Positions 1 through 6,621 of a stretch of 9,184 bases of DNA are shown here, one piece after another; position 1 is the first letter of the stretch; each line of letters opens with the position of its first letter. The stretch comes from Desulfonema limicola (GTDB lineage: Bacteria > Desulfobacterota > Desulfobacteria > Desulfobacterales > Desulfosalsimonadaceae). The notes below the pieces were generated by a model. The model saw only the letters and a program-made list of their open reading frames with translations. It made no database searches and was not told the origin of the DNA. The translations under genes and the position numbers were made by a program. Location: the NCBI GenBank assembly GCA_020722245.1, contig DYLE01000096.1, positions 1 to 9,184 of the forward strand, written 5' to 3'.

Positions 1-62
1 TTGGGGATTACTTTATGCTGCCTGCCCTGATACTGATCTTTAAACCGAAGGTGAAGCGGTAA
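1..62 (+). CDS. C-terminal tail of a membrane protein, probably an RND/MMPL-type exporter (partial)
   Basis: Reading from base 3, an open frame gives about 19 residues ending in LPALILIFKPKVKR and a TAA stop at 60-62. The tail is a short hydrophobic segment (FMLPALILIF) followed by a basic cytoplasmic end. That is how many RND/MMPL-family exporters finish, with an LPALL-type last helix and then Lys/Arg. The other two forward frames stop within about 45 bases. The gene starts outside the window. With so few residues the family call is an inference from the ending pattern only, and any polytopic membrane protein could end this way. The downstream methyltransferase begins 53 bases later on the same strand, so the two could share a transcript. 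Confidence 0.4.
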   Translation, partial: GDYFMLPALILIFKPKVKR

Positions 63-115
63 AAGTGCCGTCAGTAAAATCCCGGTAAACATCAAACCCA
101 TAAAGGATATAATAG

Positions 116-760
116 ATGCCCGATAAACCTGTGCCTGCGGATTATGCGGTTATGCCCCTTTCGAAAGCCCGGCTTTTGGACCAAATGGTTAAAAAAAACT
201 TCATGCCCGCCATCCTCTCGACGGTCAGACAGATCATTGAGGATTACGGCGACCTGAAAGGTGTCTGCCTGGATGTGGGTTGCGGCACGGCTGTTTTTGC
301 GATCGAGCTGTGCAGGCGCTCTGATCTCAAGATCTATGCAGTGGAAAAAACAAAATCCATCTGCGAGATTGCCTGCGCGAATATTAAAAGCGAGGGATTA
401 ACGAACAGGATCATCCCAGTAATAGGCGATGCCCATCACCTGCCCTTTGAAAACGAAATCGCCGACCTGGTCATCAGCAGGGGTTCATACCATTGCTGGC
501 AGGCTAAGGTTCTTGTCTTTCAGGAGATCTATAGGACGCTCAAAAAAGGAGGGATCGGCTTTGTCGGCGGCGGGTTCGGGCGGTATGTCGGCAAAGAAGA
601 ATCCGACCGAATGAGGGGGCTTAGGGACCTTTCCTTAAAAGACGACGCAAAGGTCTACAGTCAACCCAATGAACTGGAGGCTATCGTCCGTCAAGCCGGC
701 ATACTCAACTTTCGCATCATTTTTGACGAAAGCGGCCTCTGGGCGGAACTGAGAAAATAA
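116..760 (+). CDS. Class I SAM-dependent methyltransferase
   Basis: A 214-residue protein with a Rossmann-type methyltransferase fold, probably cytoplasmic. Motif I, which binds S-adenosylmethionine, is LDVGCGTAV at residues 52-60. The acidic residue ending strand 2 is E77 in AVEKT. GDAHHLPF at 104-111 gives the usual Asp near the adenine. DLVISRGSYHCW at 117-128 is the motif IV/post region, followed by the typical FQEIYRTLKKGG (135-146). This is the UbiE/Methyltransf_11 type, somewhat shorter than UbiE itself (about 250). The substrate cannot be read from the sequence. The start is supported by AAGGA at 103-107, eight bases before the ATG. It follows the tail of a probable exporter on the same strand, and the next frame starts 35 bases after its stop. 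The methyltransferase call is firm, and the exact role is open. Confidence 0.88.
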   Translation: MPDKPVPADYAVMPLSKARLLDQMVKKNFMPAILSTVRQIIEDYGDLKGVCLDVGCGTAVFAIELCRRSDLKIYAVEKTKSICEIACANIKSEGLTNRIIPVIGDAHHLPFENEIADLVISRGSYHCWQAKVLVFQEIYRTLKKGGIGFVGGGFGRYVGKEESDRMRGLRDLSLKDDAKVYSQPNELEAIVRQAGILNFRIIFDESGLWAELRK

Positions 761-795
761 CCCCGGCGATCATTCTATCCATTGGAGCACAGCGT

Positions 796-1020
796 TTGAA
801 CATCTTCCTGCTGGACAGGGATATAAGAAAGTGCGCGCGATACCACGCTGATCAGCATGTCGTCAAGATGACCCTGGAAAGCGCTCAGATGCTCTGCACC
901 GTCGTCAACCCGGCCGGCGGCCGGTCTCCCCGCCGGCCCGGGCCCGGATACACCAGGCCCTTGCAGAAGGTGATTTCTCCGTCGGGTTTGACTGGTTCAG
1001 AAATGAGAACCTTAAAATGA
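796..1020 (+). pseudogene. Truncated gene of an uncharacterised HVVKM/ESAQML family
   Basis: A TTG start at 796 is preceded by GGAG at 784-787, eight bases upstream. The first ~40 residues carry the pattern NIFLLDRD, ARYHADQHVVKM and LESAQMLCTV. I recognise this as the N-terminus of a small family of unknown function found in phages and bacteria (Asp-Lys/Gln-His-Val-Val-Lys-Met followed by Glu-x-Ala-Gln-Met/Leu-Leu). The rest of the frame (RSPRRPGPGYTRPL and onward) is Pro/Arg-rich, unlike the family, and ends at 74 residues, where the family normally continues into a conserved central region. The forward frame two bases ahead gives a more protein-like stretch around 942-1052. The gene is therefore probably broken by frameshift and/or deletion. 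It is convergent with glpK, with 32 bases between the stops. Confidence 0.5.
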
Positions 1021-1052
1021 ATGGGAAGGCGGTGTGGGCAAGCCGATATGTT

Positions 1053-2570
1053 TCAACAGCCTGCTTCGGCATAGCTTTGCCGCACGGCCTTGAGCCATCC
1101 CTCATACAGGGTTCGACGCTTTTCCGGTGGCATGCATCCGGTCCAGGTTTTATCCACGGCCCAGTGTTGCGCAAGCTCCGCCTGATCCTTCCAGAAACCC
1201 ACCGCCAGTCCGGCCGCATACGCAGCGCCCAGTACAGAGGTTTCCCGGTTTTTGGGGCAGATCACCGGAATGTCCAAAATATCGGCCTGAAACTGCATCA
1301 GCAGGGCGTTCGCCACCATGCCGCCGTCCACCTTCAGGGCGGTCAGCCGAATCCCTGAGTCCTTTTCCATGGCCTCGAAAATCTCCCGGGCCTGGTAGGC
1401 GCTGGCCTCAAGCACGGCCCGGGCGATATGCCCCTTGTGAATATAATGGGTGAGGCCGGTGATCAGGCCTCTTGCATCGCTTCGCCAGTGGGGGGCGAAA
1501 AGCCCGGAAAATGCGGGGACAAAATAGATCCCGCCGGCATCCGAAACGGTTCTGGCCAGTTCCTCGATCTCCGGAGATGTTTTGATCAGGCCCAGGTTGT
1601 CCCTGACCCACTGCACCAGGGAGCCGGCGATGGCGATGGAGCCCTCCAGGGCGTATACAGCCGGCTGATCCCCGATCCGGTAACCGAGGGTGGTCAGAAG
1701 ACCGAATTTGGATTGAACAAGCTTTTCCCCGGTATTTAAAAGCATAAAACATCCGGTTCCATAGGTGTTCTTCGCCTCGCCCGGGGTAAAACAGGTCTGG
1801 CCGAACAGCGCGGCCTGCTGGTCCCCCAGGTCCCCGCAGACCGGAACCCTTCCGCCCAGAACACCGCTCTCGCGGGTATAGCCGTAGATTTCGCTGGAGG
1901 ACCGAATCTTCGGCAGCATCTGTCTCGGAATCCCCATCACCGCCAGCATTTCAGGGTCCCAGTCCAGGGTCTTTAGGTTCATCAGCATGGTCCGGCTGGC
2001 GTTGGTCACGTCCGTCACATGCACGCCGCCGTCCGGGCCGCCGGTCAGCCACCAGATCAGCCAGGTATCGATGTTTCCGAAAACCGCCTCGCCGGCCGCT
2101 GCTGCGTCCGCAACCCCCTCCACATGATCCAGTATCCACCGGATCTTCGGGCCTGAAAAATAGGTGGCCAGGGGCAGCCCGACCTTTTCCCGAAAACGAT
2201 CCATGCCGCGGTCAGCCGCCAGCTCCCGGCACAGGTTTTCGGTTCGGGTATCCTGCCAGACGATGGCAGGATAATACGGCTTGCCGGTTTTGGGGTTCCA
2301 GATCACCGTGGTTTCCCGCTGGTTGGTCACGCCGATGGCCGCCAGCTGCTCCGGACCGATCCCAGCCCTCTGCATCCCCTTCCGAATCACCGCGCCCATC
2401 CGCTCCTGTATCTCCATGGGATCATGCTCAACCCATCCGGGCCGGGGATAGAACTGCCGGTGTTCAAGCTGGTGCATGGATACGGCATCCCCCTGATGGT
2501 TAAAAATAAAAAACCGAGTGCTGGTCGTCCCCTGGTCCACAGCCCCCACATACTTTTCATCCCTGCTCAT
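1053..2570 (-). CDS. glpK: Glycerol kinase
   Basis: A 505-residue FGGY-family kinase, the same length as the E. coli enzyme (about 502). It phosphorylates glycerol with ATP to sn-glycerol 3-phosphate in the cytoplasm. The N-terminal phosphate-binding loop is DQGTTSTR at residues 12-19, and GVTNQRETTVIW follows in the first domain. The catalytic-base region is GDLGDQQAALFGQ, where the second Asp matches the catalytic Asp of the family. The C-terminal ATPase domain shows YGTGCFMLLNTG, ALEGSIAIAGSLVQW and the FGGY signature DGGMVANALLMQFQ. No key residue is missing. The ATG at 2568-2570 is preceded, on the minus strand, by a purine-rich AAGGGGG. No glycerol facilitator or glycerol-3-phosphate dehydrogenase lies within the window, so the gene appears to stand alone. 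Its 3' end faces the truncated frame at 796-1020. Confidence 0.97.
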   Translation of the reverse strand: MSRDEKYVGAVDQGTTSTRFFIFNHQGDAVSMHQLEHRQFYPRPGWVEHDPMEIQERMGAVIRKGMQRAGIGPEQLAAIGVTNQRETTVIWNPKTGKPYYPAIVWQDTRTENLCRELAADRGMDRFREKVGLPLATYFSGPKIRWILDHVEGVADAAAAGEAVFGNIDTWLIWWLTGGPDGGVHVTDVTNASRTMLMNLKTLDWDPEMLAVMGIPRQMLPKIRSSSEIYGYTRESGVLGGRVPVCGDLGDQQAALFGQTCFTPGEAKNTYGTGCFMLLNTGEKLVQSKFGLLTTLGYRIGDQPAVYALEGSIAIAGSLVQWVRDNLGLIKTSPEIEELARTVSDAGGIYFVPAFSGLFAPHWRSDARGLITGLTHYIHKGHIARAVLEASAYQAREIFEAMEKDSGIRLTALKVDGGMVANALLMQFQADILDIPVICPKNRETSVLGAAYAAGLAVGFWKDQAELAQHWAVDKTWTGCMPPEKRRTLYEGWLKAVRQSYAEAGC

Positions 2571-2619
2571 TCAACCCCCTTCGCCACCTTGGGCTTTATC
2601 AAGGATAATGTATCTATTG

Positions 2620-2642
2620 TTTATAGCACAAATCCCGTCAAA
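2620..2642 (-). promoter_or_regulatory. Possible glpK promoter with extended -10
   Basis: On the minus strand, TGCTATAAA (2628 down to 2620) is an extended -10 element (TGn-TATAAA) about 50 bases upstream of the glpK ATG. A TTGAC sequence lies just upstream (2641-2637), but the spacing of about ten bases is too short for it to be the matching -35. Extended -10 promoters can work without a good -35. This is motif recognition only. Confidence 0.3.
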
Positions 2643-2668
2643 TAAAAATCCGAGCGGCAAAGTTTGTT

Positions 2669-2770
2669 AAGGTAGAAGGTAGAAGGTAGAAGGCTGAAGG
2701 TGGAAGGTGGAAGACTGAAGGTAAAAGGTTGAAGGTAAAAGGTAGAGGGGGAAGGGGAGTAAGTTATGAT
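2669..2770 (+). repeat. Degenerate heptamer array (GAAGGTA/GAAGGTG type), left copy
   Basis: About a dozen tandem units of seven bases (GAAGGTA, GAAGGCT, GAAGGTG, AAAGGTA, AAAGGTT and similar) run from AAGGTAG at 2669 and end in GGGGGAAGGGGAGTAAGTTATGA. The strand is strongly purine-biased. The same array end, including AGTAAGTTATGA, occurs in reverse complement at 6127-6197. The two therefore belong to one dispersed repeat family and form an inverted pair around the hydrolase/propeller genes. Confidence 0.9.
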
Positions 2771-3069
2771 GCCGGTATCAGTCAAGAAATTGAAATAATT
2801 TGAGTTTTTGAGGATCGCGCAGGTTATTCTTCCGGGCCTTCCCACAGGGATTGTCTGAGTTTTTTATGTCCTTTGGGATTCAGTTACAAAAATATTACGT
2901 TAAGGTTAAAAATTTTTCACCACCATATTGATTTGTGCAAAAAATACTGGTAACAAGAATGCACAATCAAAAAACATCAAAAAAAGTTGTCACATTGGGC
3001 GAAGGGTTGGTTTATATCAGCAAAACTAAACAAAAACCTCATTCGCATCAAAAATTACAGAGGAGGGGG

Positions 3070-4881
3070 GTGAAGTCCTTCGAAAAAATAGACGGCTCGG
3101 AACAGGTTCTCAATCCGCATCCTTTTTTTTCCAGGTTGGGTCTGGATTTTGCCGTAAACACCTTCGGACGGCTTAAGGCACTGGGCAGACACTCCATCCG
3201 TTTTGTAACGAACGACCTGATCGCCAGGTGGTTCAATATGACCTATAACTCCTACAGCCGGTTTTACGAAGGCCAGCTTCGCCTCGGGCTGCCGGTTTCC
3301 AAGGAGCTGCTCCACACCCAGGAGGAAATCCGCTCCATCGCCGCAGGAAAGCTTGCCTTGACCCTTTACCACATCTTTCTCCGCGTCACCGGCATTCGGA
3401 TTCCCCGCAACGAGATCAAATCCATCCTGATCAGCGAGCTGGAGGCCGGAAACATCCATCTGACGGAAAACGTCATTATTCTGACCCGAAAACAGCTCAA
3501 GTACCTTGTCTTAAACCGATTTGAACTCCCAGGCTATTTTTTCCCCCAGGTTTATGAGGAGGCGGTGCAACGGCGGATACTCAAAGAAACCTTAAGAGAC
3601 TACCGGCCCCCCGCCTACTTTGACAGTGAAATCGAAGAAAACATCCAAAACGGCCGGGGGGATTATGAAATCGTCTATTACCGGGATTACACGGACGAAG
3701 GGAAAGAAATCAAATTCAGAAGGCTGGTCAACATCGAGAACGTCACCGCCGGCGACGACCGCCCCTCGATAATCCTTGTCCCGGGCTTTGCCAACAACAG
3801 CAACTGCTATAACCTGAGCAACCATCAATCCATCGCCAAGGATTTTGCGGATAAGGGATACTGGGTCTATCTCTTTGATCCCAGGGGAATGGGCATCAAT
3901 AAAGCGAAATTCGACCCGTTGTACACCGTGGACACCTTAACCGACCACGACCTGCCGACAGTCTTGAATTTTATTTCTTTAAGAAGCAACAACAAGCCGT
4001 CCATCCTTCTGGGCCACAGCATGGGCGGACTGATCTCTGAAAACATGGTGTTAAACTGGAACCTGCGACGGCATCTCAACGACATGGAGGATTTGTCAAG
4101 CCAGCAGAAGGCGTTTTTAAACCAGATTCTTCCGGCCGCTGACGAGGCAGAGGCCAAGTTGAAGCAGGTTCGGGCGATCGTTTCCCTGGGATCTCCCAAA
4201 TTTTTCAACAAAATGTCCCATGCCTTTTTCCCTGCGGCGCTCTGGCTGAATCACATCGCCCGGATCTTCCGGCTTCGTCAGGTTCCGGTCAAGGAGATTT
4301 TAAGCTTCATGATGCAGGTGCCGGTTGTCTGCGATATCACCCAGTGGATCATCAACAGCGACATCGGCGACCTGAATTTTATCATGTGCCCTGAGAACCA
4401 TAAATCCAACAAGCTGTTCACCAAGCTGTATGTCCAAAAAGCCCTGGAGTCGGTGCCGCTGGGGCTGGGGTTCCAGTTCCTGAAAGCCATATACAACGGC
4501 GAAGGGTTTAAACGGATGGATCAGAGCCGTTTCAACTATTCCACCCACCTGAACTACTTCCCCGACGACATCCCGCTGTTCCATTTCTGGGGCGCAAAGG
4601 ACCCCCTGGCGCCTCCGGAAAACCTGCATTACGCGCAGTACTACCCCCATGGTTCCAAAAAGGTGTTTCACATCGAGACCCCGGAAGACGTGAAAAAAAT
4701 AAACATATCGTCCAAAAGAAGCCAGGTCCTCGACTTTGTCATCGAAGGGGCGAACCATCTGGACCTGCTATACGGCAAACGCGCCGAACAGATCGTGTAC
4801 CCGCTTCTCATGAAAATCATCGATAAGGCCTGGGGCGACTGGTCGTATGCAGGCAACCACGTAAACGAAAACGCCGGGTGA
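3070..4881 (+). CDS. Large alpha/beta-hydrolase (lipase/esterase-like)
   Basis: A 603-residue protein from the GTG at 3070. Roughly the first 230 residues are a mixed helical region with no domain I recognise. An alpha/beta-hydrolase domain follows, beginning at IILVPGFANNSNCYN, with YWVYLFDPRGMG just after. The nucleophile elbow GHSMGG places the catalytic Ser at 317. GAKDPLAPPEN gives the acid Asp 511, and EGANHLDLL gives His 563, so the triad is complete and in normal order. The family hydrolyses carboxylic esters or related bonds, and the substrate is not evident. I see no signal peptide, so it is probably cytoplasmic or peripherally bound. AGGAGG (3061-3066) supports the GTG start, although the spacing is short. 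In-frame upstream starts (GTG 2935, ATG 2959) lack a ribosome-binding site and would add a low-complexity leader. It is followed after 45 bases by the propeller gene, a likely operon partner. Confidence 0.85.
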   Translation: MKSFEKIDGSEQVLNPHPFFSRLGLDFAVNTFGRLKALGRHSIRFVTNDLIARWFNMTYNSYSRFYEGQLRLGLPVSKELLHTQEEIRSIAAGKLALTLYHIFLRVTGIRIPRNEIKSILISELEAGNIHLTENVIILTRKQLKYLVLNRFELPGYFFPQVYEEAVQRRILKETLRDYRPPAYFDSEIEENIQNGRGDYEIVYYRDYTDEGKEIKFRRLVNIENVTAGDDRPSIILVPGFANNSNCYNLSNHQSIAKDFADKGYWVYLFDPRGMGINKAKFDPLYTVDTLTDHDLPTVLNFISLRSNNKPSILLGHSMGGLISENMVLNWNLRRHLNDMEDLSSQQKAFLNQILPAADEAEAKLKQVRAIVSLGSPKFFNKMSHAFFPAALWLNHIARIFRLRQVPVKEILSFMMQVPVVCDITQWIINSDIGDLNFIMCPENHKSNKLFTKLYVQKALESVPLGLGFQFLKAIYNGEGFKRMDQSRFNYSTHLNYFPDDIPLFHFWGAKDPLAPPENLHYAQYYPHGSKKVFHIETPEDVKKINISSKRSQVLDFVIEGANHLDLLYGKRAEQIVYPLLMKIIDKAWGDWSYAGNHVNENAG

Positions 4882-4926
4882 TCCTTCCCGAGGATCGCCT
4901 GTCCACCGGAAAGGGAGAAGCAGGTT

Positions 4927-6021
4927 ATGAAAAAAATTTCAGTTTTGCTGGCGCTCATCCTTGTTGTGGGGGTGGTCTATCTTCTGGCATGGCCGGTCCC
5001 TATTGATCCGGTGGCCTGGACCGCCCCGCCCAACCCGGGGTATACGGGTGTGTTTGAGGTCAATACACGTCTTGCCGGGATTGAAAAGCTCCCCTTAAAC
5101 GGCACGCACGGACCCGAGGACATCGCCATCTGCACCGACGGAGGGATCTACGCCGCCACCCATGAAGGATACATCGTCAGGCTGGCAAACGATACGGCGC
5201 CGCCTGAAAAATGGGTCCATACCGGCGGAAGACCGCTGGGTATTGATTTTGATTCCAACGGCAACCTGATTGTGGCGGACGCCATCAAGGGCCTGCTGTC
5301 CATATCCTCACAAGGGGTCATCACCCAACTGGCCGACACCGCCGACGGGGTTCCGATCCGGTACGCGGATGACGTGGACAACGCGGCCGACGGCAAGATC
5401 TATTTCTCCGACGCCTCCACCAAGTTCCCCCCCGGGGAATACGGCGGAACCCTTGAGGCCAGCTATATCGACCTGATGGAGCACGGCGGCCACGGCAGGC
5501 TTCTGGTCTATGACCCGGTCACCGGCAAGGTGACCACCCTGGTTGATGGGCTGAACTTTGCCAACGGTGTGGCGGTCAGCCCGGACCAGTCCTATGTGCT
5601 GGTCAATGAAACCGGCAACTATCGGGTGCTGCGCTACTGGATCGCCGGTCCCAAAACCGGAACCCTAGAGCCCCTTGTCGAGGCTTTGCCCTCCTTTCCG
5701 GACAACATCTCCACCGGGCTTGACGGCAGGTTCTGGGTGGCCCTGGTCTCGCCGAGAAACCCCTTGCTCGATTATATGGCCGACAAGCCTTTCTTGAGAA
5801 AAATCGCCCAGCGCATTCCCGCATCCTTAAGGCCCAAGGCGGTCGCCTACGGCCATATCATCGCCATCGATGGAACCGGAAGGGTAATCGACAACCTTCA
5901 GGATCCGGCCGCCGCCTGTCCCCTCAACACCAGCGTCACTGAAACCGAGGGGTACCTCTATATCGGCAGCCTGGCCACTGAGTTTATCGCGCGCCTGCCC
6001 AAAACCGCCGTCGGTCTTTAG
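4927..6021 (+). CDS. Membrane-anchored strictosidine synthase-like/SMP-30-type beta-propeller
   Basis: A 364-residue protein. Residues 4-22 (ISVLLALILVVGVVYLLAW) form an uncleaved signal anchor or signal peptide, so the propeller should face the periplasm. The rest reads as a six-bladed propeller with repeats such as GIDFDSNGNLIVADA (105-119), DNAADGKIYFSDAS (151-164), FANGVAVSPDQSYVLV (211-226) and ISTGLDGRFWVAL (261-273). FPPGEYGG and the long insert around 275-310 (YMADKPFLRKIAQRIP) are typical of the strictosidine synthase-like/APMAP branch. Candidate metal or active-site residues by family position are E64, N213 and D259. Bacterial members are usually predicted lactonases or esterases, not strictosidine synthases. 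The start is set by AAGGGAG at 4911-4917, nine bases before the ATG. It sits 45 bases behind the hydrolase, suggesting one transcript and related ester/lactone chemistry. Confidence 0.85.
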   Translation: MKKISVLLALILVVGVVYLLAWPVPIDPVAWTAPPNPGYTGVFEVNTRLAGIEKLPLNGTHGPEDIAICTDGGIYAATHEGYIVRLANDTAPPEKWVHTGGRPLGIDFDSNGNLIVADAIKGLLSISSQGVITQLADTADGVPIRYADDVDNAADGKIYFSDASTKFPPGEYGGTLEASYIDLMEHGGHGRLLVYDPVTGKVTTLVDGLNFANGVAVSPDQSYVLVNETGNYRVLRYWIAGPKTGTLEPLVEALPSFPDNISTGLDGRFWVALVSPRNPLLDYMADKPFLRKIAQRIPASLRPKAVAYGHIIAIDGTGRVIDNLQDPAAACPLNTSVTETEGYLYIGSLATEFIARLPKTAVGL

Positions 6022-6126
6022 CCGCATCAGGTCGGTGTCGCCAAACACCATACAAAAACCGTTTATCCCGCTCCACGGTATCTTTGCAGGCAAACCGCTT
6101 ACGCTCTCGTAAAAAAGGGAGTCGCC

Positions 6127-6197
6127 TCATAACTTACTGCCTTCCCCCTTCCACCTTCTACCTTCTACCTTCCACCTTCAGCCTTCGGCCTTCAGCA
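6127..6197 (-). repeat. Degenerate heptamer array, right copy (inverted)
   Basis: On the plus strand this reads TCATAACTTACTGCCTTCCCCCTTCCACC and so on through TTCTACC, TTCCACC, TTCAGCC and TTCGGCC units. Its reverse complement is a run of GAAGGCT, GAAGGTG and GAAGGTA heptamers ending in GGGGGAAGGCAGTAAGTTATGA. This matches the end of the array at 2669-2770 almost base for base. It is shorter than the left copy (about 71 against 102 bases). Confidence 0.88.
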
Positions 6198-6229
6198 TTT
6201 CTGGCGTTAAATTCCGATTCAGTTTGAGC

Positions 6230-6262
6230 TTGACATATTTTCCCGGCCATGTTTTTTTATAT
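6230..6262 (+). promoter_or_regulatory. Probable promoter of the cobalamin riboswitch transcript
   Basis: A perfect -35 hexamer TTGACA lies at 6230-6235. Downstream the sequence is T-rich with candidate -10 elements TTTTAT (6255-6260, spacer 19) or TTATAT (6257-6262, spacer 21). Spacing is longer than ideal, so the -10 is uncertain. The position immediately before the riboswitch P1 stem is what a riboswitch promoter should have. Confidence 0.45.
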
Positions 6263-6268
6263 CATTAC

Positions 6269-6441
6269 TTTATTTGGGTGCTCATCGCAGAGCTTAAAAA
6301 GGGAACCCCGTGAAAATCGGGGACGGGCCCGCCGCTGTGATCGGGGACGAAAACGGCTCAAACGCCACTGATCCCTGTTTAAAGATCGGGAAGGCGCCGT
6401 GATTAGGAAGAACCGAGAGTCAGAAGACCTGCCTGAATAAA
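6269..6441 (+). ncRNA. Cobalamin riboswitch aptamer
   Basis: The conserved landmarks are present in order. GGGTGC is at 6276-6281, followed by AAAAAGGGAACCCCGTGAAA around 6296-6315. Then come GGGCCCGCCGCTGTGA, the GCCACTG element (6364-6370), GGGAAGGCG, and the B12-box GAGAGTCAGAAGACCTGCC ending at 6433. A closing P1 helix can be drawn: bases 6269-6278 (TTTATTTGGG) pair with 6432-6441 (CCTGAATAAA) over ten pairs, two of them wobbles. The GGGAAGG arm points to the larger, adenosylcobalamin-type class, though this is inference. The RNA senses cobalamin and usually switches the downstream gene off when bound. An intrinsic terminator at 6503-6537 is the likely expression platform, and the controlled genes are the two small frames at 6622 and 6897. 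Confidence 0.95.
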
Positions 6442-6502
6442 ACCGTGGCACGCCTTGCGGATCCAGGCGGTGTTTGCGCATCTGCGGATAAAAAAGGGAT
6501 AT

Positions 6503-6537
6503 CCCCGGATCGATGATGATCGGTTCGGGGGTTTTTT
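6503..6537 (+). terminator. Intrinsic terminator, riboswitch expression platform
   Basis: CCCCGGATCGAT (6503-6514) pairs with ATCGGTTCGGGG (6519-6530) over twelve positions, two of them G-T wobbles, around the loop GATG. G and six T residues follow (6531-6537). It lies 62 bases after the aptamer and 85 bases before the first gene, as expected for transcription control by the riboswitch. A competing pairing is possible: 6460-6467 (GATCCAGG) can pair with 6504-6511 in the 5' arm at seven of eight positions, which would act as an antiterminator. Bases 6451-6469 can instead form a small hairpin (CGCCT/AGGCG) that hides part of that element. Confidence 0.85.
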
Positions 6538-6621
6538 ATGCGAACACCGCTTGGAATCCGTCCGGAAGCCGTATGATGAACCCAATTTTTACCCATTGTT
6601 TTCGCGGAAGGAGGCTGGGGT

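Larger units (their letters stand above)
2571..3069. other. Intergenic region between glpK and the hydrolase operon
   Basis: This A/T-rich gap between divergent genes holds three things: the probable glpK promoter (minus strand), a degenerate heptamer array (2669-2770), and an A/T-rich stretch from about 2770 to 3060. A possible promoter for the rightward operon in that stretch is TTGATT (2929-2934), 17 bases, then TAACAA (2952-2957). An open frame does extend from 2935 into the hydrolase, but its first 45 codons encode a Lys/Gln-rich, low-complexity peptide with no ribosome-binding site. I read that part as untranslated leader. Confidence 0.5.
6022..6268. other. Intergenic region upstream of the cobalamin riboswitch
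   Basis: This stretch holds no gene. It contains the right-hand heptamer array (6127-6197) and the probable promoter of the riboswitch transcript (6230-6262). I see no convincing intrinsic terminator directly after the propeller gene. Confidence 0.5.

Noticed and set aside
2669..2770. Possible CRISPR array
   Set aside because: Units are seven bases long and directly abutting, with no spacers of 25-40 bases and no palindromic repeat.
2621..2845. Minus-strand open frame of 74 codons with repeated STFSL/FYLQPF peptides
   Set aside because: It is the translation of the heptamer array, which is read in shifting frames. The protein-like look comes from the tandem repeat and not from a gene.
3055..3459. 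Minus-strand open frame of 134 codons opposite the hydrolase
   Set aside because: It lies wholly across from a gene with clear hydrolase motifs, has no ribosome-binding site and no family pattern. It is typical of an antisense shadow in G+C-rich coding DNA.
4300..4758. Minus-strand open frame of 152 codons
   Set aside because: It is the antisense of the catalytic Asp/His region of the hydrolase, with no motif of its own.
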